This document shows, one piece after another, positions 1 to 5,614 of a stretch of 7,409 nt of DNA; position 1 is the stretch's first letter; each line of letters starts with the position of its first letter. The position numbers and the translations under genes were made by a program. Origin of the DNA: JAYFNU01 sp964622315. GTDB taxonomy: Bacteria; Bacillota; Clostridia; Oscillospirales; Ruminococcaceae. The stretch spans positions 1 to 7,409 of the forward strand of contig CAZUOY010000072.1 of assembly GCA_964622315.1 (NCBI GenBank), given 5' to 3'. The notes beneath the pieces were generated by a model. The model was not told where the DNA came from. It was given only the letters and a program-made list of their open reading frames with translations, and did no database searches.

Positions 1-414
1 GAACATTGTCTTTACATTGTCCATATACTTGCCGTGCTTGAAACCGAAAACTATCTCGTCAATGTTTATGCTGTCGTAGCGCGAAAGGGTAAAATAGCGG
101 CAAACGCCTACTTCAAAAACATTGGTTACAAATATCGAAAGCAGTATCCCGATAATTCCCGCGCCGACAAAAACAACTCCGAAGGTGGCAACTAACGCCG
201 CGCCTATTCCGTTCCAAAAGTTTTCGATTACTGCGGGAATGCTTCCGCCGGTATAGTAAAAGCTTTCGAAATCCGGTGATTTCGCGCCGAAAGTGTAACT
301 GTATCCGCCGTTTAACAGCCCGAAGATGAACATTACGAGAAGCGACATCCAGTAGCTTTTTCTAAGTACGATTTTCGCTCTTTCTTTAAGAGTGGGTCTA
401 TCCCAATAGTTCAT
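1..414 (-). CDS. DUF975 family integral membrane protein (5' part only)
   Basis: This is the N-terminal 138 residues of a membrane protein whose 3' end lies beyond the left edge. The ATG at 414-412 is preceded by a strong SD (AGGAGGG, 429-423) with an 8-base spacer. The protein starts MNYWDRPTLKERAKIVLRK. Features typical of DUF975 proteins are the charged RAKxxLRxxYW segment (residues 12-22) leading into a first hydrophobic helix (about 23-35), a second long hydrophobic segment (about 71-100), the EVGVCRYFTLSRY motif (101-113) and the FGFKHGKYMDNVKTMF stretch (123-138). DUF975 proteins are polytopic membrane proteins of Firmicutes with no established biochemical role. The gene is downstream of glnA on the same strand, but a terminator and its own promoter separate them, so it is probably an independent unit. 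Family assignment is from motif memory; function is unknown. Confidence 0.85.
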   Translation of the reverse strand, partial: MNYWDRPTLKERAKIVLRKSYWMSLLVMFIFGLLNGGYSYTFGAKSPDFESFYYTGGSIPAVIENFWNGIGAALVATFGVVFVGAGIIGILLSIFVTNVFEVGVCRYFTLSRYDSINIDEIVFGFKHGKYMDNVKTMF

Positions 415-442
415 TAATTAATCCCTCCTGTTTCTTATGTGG

Positions 443-463
443 ATATTATACACCGTATAATAT
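443..463. repeat. Perfect inverted repeat over the -10 box (operator-like)
   Basis: ATATTATAC (443-451) and GTATAATAT (455-463) are perfect 9-base inverted arms around the spacer ACC. The repeat covers the -10 box of the DUF975 promoter, a common place for a dimeric repressor to bind. The arms are AT-rich and one contains the -10 itself, so part of the symmetry could be chance. No regulator family is recognised from the motif. Confidence 0.45.
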
Positions 464-474
464 TGTTTTTGCAA
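445..474 (-). promoter_or_regulatory. Probable promoter of the DUF975 gene
   Basis: On the minus strand a perfect -10 box TATAAT (450-445) lies 30 bases upstream of the ATG at 414. A partial -35 TTGCAA (474-469, 4 of 6 consensus bases) sits 18 bases further upstream. Transcription would begin near 438, giving a leader of about 24 bases that carries the SD. The -10 box lies inside a perfect inverted repeat (443-463), so this promoter may be controlled by a bound repressor. Confidence 0.6.
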
Positions 475-501
475 GCATATTATTTCATTTTCTATAAGTT
501 G

Positions 502-514
502 GTGCATATTGCAC
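502..514. repeat. Short inverted repeat GTGCA-TAT-TGCAC
   Basis: Five-base perfect arms, GTGCA (502-506) and TGCAC (510-514), flank a TAT centre in an otherwise AT-rich intergenic stretch. The repeat lies about 28 bases upstream of the DUF975 -35 and about 37 bases upstream of the plus-strand promoter at 551. It could be a regulator site, but a repeat this short can arise by chance. Confidence 0.25.
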
Positions 515-550
515 AATTAAGTTTAACAATTATTTGTATTTTTTCTGATA

Positions 551-579
551 TTGACAACTAACTGAGAGCGAATTATAAT
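551..579 (+). promoter_or_regulatory. Perfect consensus sigma-A promoter on the plus strand
   Basis: TTGACA (551-556) is separated by exactly 17 bases from TATAAT (574-579), so both boxes match the housekeeping sigma consensus at all 12 positions. It is the strongest promoter in the window and points opposite to every protein gene. Transcription should start at about 583-586. No reading frame follows it before an intrinsic terminator at 612-639, so its product looks noncoding. Confidence 0.8.
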
Positions 580-582
580 AAA

Positions 583-639
583 GACCTAACAATTCCTTTC
601 TATTTCATTTCACCCCTGCCTTGTGCGGGGTATTTTTTT
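583..639 (+). ncRNA. Candidate short noncoding RNA, about 55 nt
   Basis: The stretch between the consensus promoter (551-579) and the end of an intrinsic terminator (612-639) would give an RNA of roughly 55 nt. Its first 30 bases are unstructured and CU-rich (including AATTCCTTTCTATTTC at 590-605), and it ends in the terminator hairpin. It contains no start codon with a usable frame. CU-rich single-stranded segments upstream of a terminator hairpin are typical of Firmicutes small RNAs that pair with purine-rich SD sequences, but no known family is recognised. Boundaries are inferred from promoter and terminator. The transcript converges on the 3' end of glnA without overlapping the glnA coding sequence. 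It could instead be a decaying promoter remnant. Confidence 0.5.
612..639 (+). terminator. Intrinsic terminator of the candidate small RNA
   Basis: The plus-strand stem pairs ACCCC (612-616) with GGGGT (627-631) and GC (618-619) with GC (625-626), with a one-base bulge at T617 and loop CTTGT. It is followed by a run of seven T (633-639). The T run lies on the plus-strand side only, so it terminates rightward transcription. Confidence 0.75.
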
Positions 640-643
640 GCAT

Positions 644-672
644 AAAAAGGCGGCTGTAATACAGCCGCCTTT
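644..672 (-). terminator. Intrinsic terminator of glnA
   Basis: AAAGGCGGCTGT (646-657) and ACAGCCGCCTTT (661-672) form a perfect 12-bp stem with a 3-base loop, 10 bases past the glnA stop codon. Read on the minus strand the stem runs into a short T run (648-644). Because the outer pairs are A-T on both sides, it may also back up the plus-strand terminator at 612-639. Confidence 0.85.
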
Positions 673-682
673 AATGATTGCA

Positions 683-2020
683 TTAAAACAATCTAAAATA
701 TTTCTCGTACTCCCACGGAGTCACCTGCATGCGGTACTCGTTCCATTCCTTGAGCTTCGCTTCGGTATAGATGCCGCTGATATGCTTGCCGAGCGTATTC
801 ATAACAAGCGTGTCCTCGTTCATAACCTCGATTGCGTTATGGAGCGAGCCCGGCAGACTGCCTATCCCCTTCTTCTCCCTCTCCTCGCTTGAAAGCTCAT
901 AGATGTTTGTATCTACAGACGGGGGCGGAGTAAGACCGCGCTTAATTCCGTCAAGACCCGCTGTCAGACAAACCGCAAGCACAAGGTATGGGTTTGCGCT
1001 GGGGTCGGGGTTGCGAAGCTCGATTCTTGTTCCCTGTCCTCTTGCTGAGGGCACACGGATAAGCGGGCTTCTGTTCCTTGCTGACCACGCTATGTAGCAA
1101 GGCGCTTCATAGCCCGGCACAAGTCGTTTATATGAGTTCACGAGCGGATTGGTAATAGCCGTCATGCCCTTTATATGTTCCATTATGCCCGCAATAAAGC
1201 TGTAGGCAACCGAGCTTAAGCCGAGCTTGTCCTTATCGTTTACAAAAACGTTGTTTCCGTTCTTGTCGAAAAGCGACATATTAACGTGCATGCCCGAGCC
1301 GCACTGCGCAAAAACGGGCTTCGGCATGAAAGTGGCGTGCAAGCCGTTATCCTGCGCTATCGTCTTTACCGCCCAGCGGAAGGTCATAATGTTATCCGCC
1401 GTGGTAAGCGCGTCGGAATATTTAAAATCTATCTCGTGCTGTCCGGGCGCAACCTCATGGTGTGACGCTTCTATCTCAAAGCCCATATCCTCAAGCGTTA
1501 TGCATATTTCGCGACGCACGCTCTCGCCGTGGTCGATATGACCGAGGTCAAAGTAGCTCGCCTGGTCCTGCGTTTCGGTTGTGGGGTTGCCGTTTTCATC
1601 GGTATGGAATAGGAAAAATTCGCACTCGGGACCGACGTTGAAATAGTAACCCATATCCTCGGCTTCTTTGAGCGCCTTGCGAAGAATATAGCGCGGGTCG
1701 CCGTTAAATGGCTTTTGGTCGGTGGAATAAACATCGCAGATAAGCCGCGCCACCTTGCCGCCGTCCTTTGAGCGCCACGGAATAAGCGTAAAGCTCGAAA
1801 GGTCGGGGCGGAGATACTGGTCGCTCTCCTCTATTCTGACAAAGCCTTCAATAGACGAGCCGTCGAACATGCACTGGTTATCAAGCGCCTTCTCGATTTG
1901 TGAAGACGTGATAGCAACATTCTTCAGCTGACCGAAGATATCGGTAAACTGTAAACGAATGAACCTGATGTTTTCCTCTTTTACCCGCTTGATGATATCT
2001 TCCTTAGTGTACTTCGCCAA
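683..2020 (-). CDS. glnA: Glutamine synthetase, type I (GlnA)
   Basis: This cytoplasmic enzyme makes glutamine from glutamate, ammonia and ATP and is a dodecamer in this family. At 445 residues it matches the short GSI form of Bacillus and Clostridium. The beta-grasp part has DGSSIEGF (53-60) and VRIEESD (61-67). Metal and substrate residues are in GPECEFF (E132, E134), HHEVAPGQHEIDF (E189, E196), SGMHVNM (H245), NSYKRLVPGYEAP (R299, E305), ARNRSP (R317) and IELRNPDPSANPYL (E334, R336). R62 and E305 match positions linked to feedback inhibition in Bacillus GlnA. A tyrosine (Y374, NIYEL) occupies the enterobacterial adenylylation position, but the surrounding motif differs and adenylylation is not expected. 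The start is TTG: the reading frame has a stop seven codons upstream, no ATG intervenes, and a doubled purine SD (GAAGGGAAGGGA) precedes it. It has its own promoter, leader hairpin and terminator. Confidence 0.98.
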   Translation of the reverse strand: MAKYTKEDIIKRVKEENIRFIRLQFTDIFGQLKNVAITSSQIEKALDNQCMFDGSSIEGFVRIEESDQYLRPDLSSFTLIPWRSKDGGKVARLICDVYSTDQKPFNGDPRYILRKALKEAEDMGYYFNVGPECEFFLFHTDENGNPTTETQDQASYFDLGHIDHGESVRREICITLEDMGFEIEASHHEVAPGQHEIDFKYSDALTTADNIMTFRWAVKTIAQDNGLHATFMPKPVFAQCGSGMHVNMSLFDKNGNNVFVNDKDKLGLSSVAYSFIAGIMEHIKGMTAITNPLVNSYKRLVPGYEAPCYIAWSARNRSPLIRVPSARGQGTRIELRNPDPSANPYLVLAVCLTAGLDGIKRGLTPPPSVDTNIYELSSEEREKKGIGSLPGSLHNAIEVMNEDTLVMNTLGKHISGIYTEAKLKEWNEYRMQVTPWEYEKYFRLF

Positions 2021-2040
2021 GTAAATCCCTTCCCTTCGTT

Positions 2041-2080
2041 AAAAGCTAAGGCGTCCCTTGCAGACGGAACGCCCTTCTTT
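2041..2080 (-). promoter_or_regulatory. Hairpin in the glnA leader
   Basis: Between the glnA promoter and SD the minus strand can fold AAGGGCGTTCC (2076-2066) with GGGACGCCTT (2057-2048), leaving a bulged G, one G-T wobble and an 8-base loop. AAAG/CTTT pairing may extend the foot. A run of four T (2044-2041) follows the stem, so it may act as a weak terminator or attenuator, or as the end of readthrough from the NlpC/P60 gene upstream. It does not match the known glutamine riboswitch motifs (glnA and downstream-peptide) as remembered. A plain stabilising stem is the simplest alternative. Confidence 0.45.
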
Positions 2081-2092
2081 ATTTATAGAAAA

Positions 2093-2121
2093 AGTATATT
2101 ATACATAATAAAATGTGTCAA
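2093..2121 (-). promoter_or_regulatory. Promoter of glnA
   Basis: The minus strand has a perfect -35 TTGACA (2121-2116), a 17-base spacer and TATACT (2098-2093, 5 of 6 consensus bases). The start point would be near 2086, giving a leader of about 65 bases that includes the hairpin at 2041-2080. The -35 begins 12 bases past the stop codon of the NlpC/P60 gene. No clear GlnR/TnrA box (TGTNA-N7-TNACA) was found around it. Confidence 0.75.
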
Positions 2122-2133
2122 GATAATTCGTTT

Positions 2134-4596
2134 TTACCACGGATAGTTCCAATAGCGCTCAACTTCCTCGTAATCCTCGGGAATCTCCCACATGTCGGTG
2201 TAGTTGCCCTGGTTGTTCTCGTACCACTCATCCATAAGCGAAACTCTGGAGTAGAGATAATAGGGCACAGATTGAATATTTCGGTTGAAGGAAACGCAAC
2301 GGACCGAGGTAATAAGGGATTCGGCGACATATATCTTTTCTTCGGAAATTCCGATAATTATCGCCATGTGTCCCTCGGTATAAATAAGGTCGCCCGCCTT
2401 CAGCGTGTCGGATTTTAACAGGTCGTCGGTTATCCTTAGCTGTTCGCCGTAGTCGCACATATCAACAACATCGGCAAAATCGCCCGCTCCTCGGTCTCCG
2501 AAATCGAAGCCGCCGTTAAGCAGTACCCAGCTTACAAAGCCGCTACAGTCGAAGCCGTTAGGATAATAACCACCCGAAACAAAGGCGTACTTTGTTTCCC
2601 AGTTTTTGAGCTTCTGTCCCCATGTAGCAGGGCCCCATCTTATACCCTTCGGGTCGAGGTCGGCGAATTTATCCTCGGAGAGGTAAAGACCGACATGGTA
2701 GTAACGTCCCTCGCCGTCGGCGTAGGGTCTGCCCTCCCACGGAAGGGTAAGACGTCCGTTTTCAAAGAAGTAAGGTACTCTGTAAGGGAACTCAAGCGCA
2801 AGGAACCTTCCCGCGGCAACAACGCCGGCTCGTGTTCCGTAGCCGCCCGCTTCTTCAACACGGCTGAAAAGTATCTTGTCTAAAAGCGCCGCTTCCGCGT
2901 CGGTAAACTGGTCGGCGCCGAGCATAGGCTTGCCATAGGTGTTTGTGTCAGGAATGGTTACGAGGTCGGTTACCATTATATCAACCGACGTGGCCACTCC
3001 GTTTGCCGCCGTCGCCACCATCTTCGTTGTTCCATTGGAAACGCCTATTACCTGTCCGCCCTCGTCGCAGAGCGCTACCTTAGTGTTCTCAATAGACCAT
3101 GTTACGGTTTCGTCCGCATCTCCGATAGAGATAACGTCTGTCGAAAAGGTCCTTGTTCCCATAATCGGAAGATAGGTAATATCTACAACATGTTTTATTC
3201 TAAGCGCAATTACTCTGTTAAACTCCGGATTGTCCTCGCCAAGACCGCTGATATTCCCCTTTTCGTCCTTGACAAAAATTCTATGATTTCCAATTCCAAG
3301 CTCAAGCTGCGCTTTTCCGCCGTCGGCTTGCACCCAGCCCTTATCCTCGGCAAGAGGCTCTGCGTCGCCGTCAACCGCAATAAACCAATAGTCGCTCGAC
3401 TTGAAGAAGTTGGCTTTTACGCCCACTTCAACCATAACAGTGTCATTTTCGCTGAACTCGCCGTTTGTATTGAGCTCCTGATGTTCAATCTCCTTTTCAC
3501 CCGCAAGCGCTACCGACTCAATTTCGGGAGGCAACGAGTTTTGATAGAAACCGTAGGCGCAGACCGCCGTAATAAATAAAAGCGCAAGAATCAGCACACT
3601 GGCGATAAGCCATTTCGCCGCCTTCTTCGTCTTTACCTTGACGTCGCGCTCAGGCTGCTGAGTCTCGGAAACATAGACGGTCTTTGCGAATCTGCCCTTC
3701 TTCTCGGGCTTCTTCTCAGTCGATTCATCAGATTTTTCTTTTTCAGGTTTCTCGGGAACTGCTTCGACCGCCGATTTCTTTGTCTCGACTTCTTCTTTAG
3801 TCTCTGCTTCTTTTTTCTTAAGCTCACTCGCTCTGAAGACCCGTTTTTCCTTTTTCGGCTTTGTGGGTTCAGTTATAGCCGCGGCGGGTTCTTCCGACAC
3901 GATGGGTTTATCTTCTTCGGGCGCTACTTCTTCCTTTGCGGCCTCACCCTCGTCAACGGGTTTGCTCGGTGCTTCTCTTTTTTCTTCCTTTTTCTTAAGT
4001 GCCGACAATAGCGCGGCAAAACCGCTTACCTTCGGCTCGGCGTCCTTTTCTGACGCAACTTCAGTCTCAGACGAAGCCTCCTGTGTCGTTTCCTCGGATT
4101 CAGCTGTATTTTCGGTTTCGGCGGCGGCTGTCTGCTCTATCTTCTGCTCAAGCGCAAGGTTTTCCTCTTTATCATCAATAACGTCAGTATGGGCGGGCTG
4201 TTCGGGTGCTGTTTCCGACGGTTTCTTCTCGGTTTTCTTGGCCTTGCTTTTCTTTTTTGGCTGTTCCTTTTTCTTAGCGGCTTCGTCAGTTGTAGTCGAT
4301 AGGTCAATTCGCTTATAGAGAATTTTTTCGCGCTTTTCTTCTTCCCTCGGTTCTTCGGCTATCTTTTCCTCGTTAACCTCGGGCAAAGCTTCCTTCTTGA
4401 ATTTTATTTTGGGCTTGAGTGCTTCCTCCTTGACGGAGGCTATCTCGGCGTCGCTGAGAACTATATCGTCTTTATATAAAGCGGCGTCCTTTTTCCGAAA
4501 AACGTTTTTATCCGACGACTTAGCGCCCGCGGCTTTGTTATCGGCCTCGGGCTTGGAATTATTGTCTTCAATTATAATCTTTTCGTACGGACGCAT
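2134..4596 (-). CDS. Membrane-anchored NlpC/P60 peptidoglycan hydrolase with long cytoplasmic tail
   Basis: This 820-residue protein probably cleaves peptide stems of peptidoglycan outside the membrane. Residues 1-325 are low-complexity and rich in Lys, Glu, Ala and Pro, with an acidic block (about 138-188) and a basic block (about 240-325). They are probably disordered. One transmembrane helix follows (about 329-350, beginning WLIASVLILALLF) and no cleavable signal peptide is seen, so the tail should be cytoplasmic. Outside are a beta-rich Ig-like segment (about 355-465), a BIG2-like domain (about 470-545), a linker containing RAGVVAAGRFLALEFPYRVP (589-608) and the C-terminal NlpC/P60 domain. 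C684 (NGFDCSGF) and H743 (EGHMAIIIG) fit the catalytic pair; E759 may be the third residue. The ATG at 4596 has a modest SD (AAGG, 8-base spacer); a good promoter lies upstream. Hydrolase identity is firm; substrate bond and tail role are unknown. Confidence 0.88.
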   Translation of the reverse strand: MRPYEKIIIEDNNSKPEADNKAAGAKSSDKNVFRKKDAALYKDDIVLSDAEIASVKEEALKPKIKFKKEALPEVNEEKIAEEPREEEKREKILYKRIDLSTTTDEAAKKKEQPKKKSKAKKTEKKPSETAPEQPAHTDVIDDKEENLALEQKIEQTAAAETENTAESEETTQEASSETEVASEKDAEPKVSGFAALLSALKKKEEKREAPSKPVDEGEAAKEEVAPEEDKPIVSEEPAAAITEPTKPKKEKRVFRASELKKKEAETKEEVETKKSAVEAVPEKPEKEKSDESTEKKPEKKGRFAKTVYVSETQQPERDVKVKTKKAAKWLIASVLILALLFITAVCAYGFYQNSLPPEIESVALAGEKEIEHQELNTNGEFSENDTVMVEVGVKANFFKSSDYWFIAVDGDAEPLAEDKGWVQADGGKAQLELGIGNHRIFVKDEKGNISGLGEDNPEFNRVIALRIKHVVDITYLPIMGTRTFSTDVISIGDADETVTWSIENTKVALCDEGGQVIGVSNGTTKMVATAANGVATSVDIMVTDLVTIPDTNTYGKPMLGADQFTDAEAALLDKILFSRVEEAGGYGTRAGVVAAGRFLALEFPYRVPYFFENGRLTLPWEGRPYADGEGRYYHVGLYLSEDKFADLDPKGIRWGPATWGQKLKNWETKYAFVSGGYYPNGFDCSGFVSWVLLNGGFDFGDRGAGDFADVVDMCDYGEQLRITDDLLKSDTLKAGDLIYTEGHMAIIIGISEEKIYVAESLITSVRCVSFNRNIQSVPYYLYSRVSLMDEWYENNQGNYTDMWEIPEDYEEVERYWNYPW

Positions 4597-4666
4597 TTCT
4601 CAAACCTTATATTTCTAAACTTATTCATAAATAACCAAAACTATGATTTTTTATACGAACATTGTA

Positions 4667-4696
4667 ATTATAACAAAATACTACATTAAATGACAA
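4667..4696 (-). promoter_or_regulatory. Promoter of the NlpC/P60 gene
   Basis: The minus strand shows TTGTCA (4696-4691, 5 of 6), an 18-base spacer and a perfect TATAAT (4672-4667) with an extended -10 TG dinucleotide (TGTTATAAT). Transcription should start near 4660, leaving a leader of about 64 bases before the ATG at 4596. The promoter lies just after the malG terminator, so this gene is a separate unit from the sugar operon. Confidence 0.75.
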
Positions 4697-4718
4697 CTTC
4701 TTTTTTTACTTTGAAGAG

Positions 4719-4749
4719 AAAAAAGCGCGGTAATAATACCACGCTTTTT
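4719..4749 (-). terminator. Intrinsic terminator of the malEFG operon
   Basis: The arms at 4720-4732 and 4737-4749 pair at 12 of 13 positions (one C-A mismatch) around an ATAA loop. On the minus strand the stem ends in a run of six T (4724-4719). It begins 22 bases past the malG stop codon. The A/T-rich foot is symmetrical, so some plus-strand activity is possible, but no plus-strand gene is present. Confidence 0.88.
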
Positions 4750-4771
4750 GTGCAGAGTGCATACTTTGCCG

Positions 4772-5614
4772 TTATCCTTTGGTAGAACCGCCCGTAACGC
4801 CCTCGACATAGTATCTTTGAAAGACAATGAACAATATCGTTATGGGTATGGCGACAAGCACCGCGCCCGCACAGAAGCGGGTGAACCACTCATATATATT
4901 CTCCCGCTCAAGCATTCTGAAAAGACCTACGGCAAGGGTATACTTATCATAGTTGTCCTTCATAATAACCGAGGCGAAAATAAAGTCTACCCACGGAGCC
5001 ATAAAGGAGGTAAGCGCGGTATAGATAACTATAGGTTTTGACAGAGGCAGGGTTATTCTAAAGAAAATTTGGTTTCTCGTTGCACCGTCAAGCATAGCCG
5101 CCTCATCCATAGCCTTCGGAATCGTATCGAAAAAGCCCTTGGCGACAAAGTAGTTGAGCATAGCGGTGGCGGAATATACAAGCACTAAGGACGCAAGCGA
5201 CTGGTAAAGCCCAATCGCCTTTAATATATGGTAAACCGCTATCATGGTCATAAAGCCCGGAAACATTCCGAGAATGAGACCCGCATTCATAAACGCCCTT
5301 CTTGATTTGAAGCGAAGACGTGAGAAGGCGTAGCTAATCATCAGAACAAGCATGGTGGAAAGCAAACAGGTGAAAACCGCAACGACAAAGGTGTTCAAAA
5401 ACCATCGCGGATAATTAAAAAGCTTCGTTTCGGTGAAAAGCCGAGTATAGTTTGAAAGGGTGAAGCTTTGCGGAAGAACTGTGGTAATCCACGCGCCCTT
5501 TTCGCCTTGGAACGAGCGGATAACGAGCCACGCTATTGGTATTAGCCATATTACCGCCAAAACGGAAAGAAAAGCGTAGACTGCGGCGTTGCCGAGCTTT
5601 TTTCTTGTTTTCAT
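4772..5614 (-). CDS. malG: Maltose/maltodextrin-type ABC transporter permease MalG
   Basis: This 280-residue inner permease subunit pairs with MalF to form the membrane channel of a CUT1-family sugar importer. Hydrophobic segments lie at about 11-33, 72-96, 109-132, 139-160, 195-216 and 246-267, giving the usual six helices. The EAA loop that contacts the ATPase is EAAMLDGATRNQIFFRITLP (171-190), with the conserved G177 and LP at 189-190. The C-terminus QRYYVEGVTGGSTKG closely resembles the MalG ending, which favours a maltodextrin over another sugar. The start ATG overlaps the malF stop by one base (TAATG) and its SD (AGGAGG, 5630-5625) lies inside malF, so translation is probably coupled. 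No ATPase gene is in view; Gram-positive CUT1 systems often share a MsmX/MalK-type ATPase encoded elsewhere. Substrate is inferred from similarity only. Confidence 0.92.
   Translation of the reverse strand: MKTRKKLGNAAVYAFLSVLAVIWLIPIAWLVIRSFQGEKGAWITTVLPQSFTLSNYTRLFTETKLFNYPRWFLNTFVVAVFTCLLSTMLVLMISYAFSRLRFKSRRAFMNAGLILGMFPGFMTMIAVYHILKAIGLYQSLASLVLVYSATAMLNYFVAKGFFDTIPKAMDEAAMLDGATRNQIFFRITLPLSKPIVIYTALTSFMAPWVDFIFASVIMKDNYDKYTLAVGLFRMLERENIYEWFTRFCAGAVLVAIPITILFIVFQRYYVEGVTGGSTKG

Noticed and set aside
560..576. Possible CcpA cre site (TGAGAGCGAATTAT)
   Set aside because: It mismatches the cre consensus at four positions and lacks the symmetry of real sites.
623..892. Plus-strand frame reading from the small-RNA terminator into glnA
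   Set aside because: It would start with GTG inside the terminator loop, with no SD, must cross two terminator hairpins, and is antisense to glnA.
2098..2121. TATAAT (2103-2098) as the glnA -10 box
   Set aside because: It lies only 12 bases from the perfect TTGACA; the overlapping TATACT (2098-2093) has the correct 17-base spacing.
3863..4318. Open plus-strand frame of 151 codons, Ser/Ala-rich
   Set aside because: It is antisense to the Lys/Glu-rich tail of the NlpC/P60 gene. The serine and alanine content is the mirror of that codon bias, and it has no SD or promoter.
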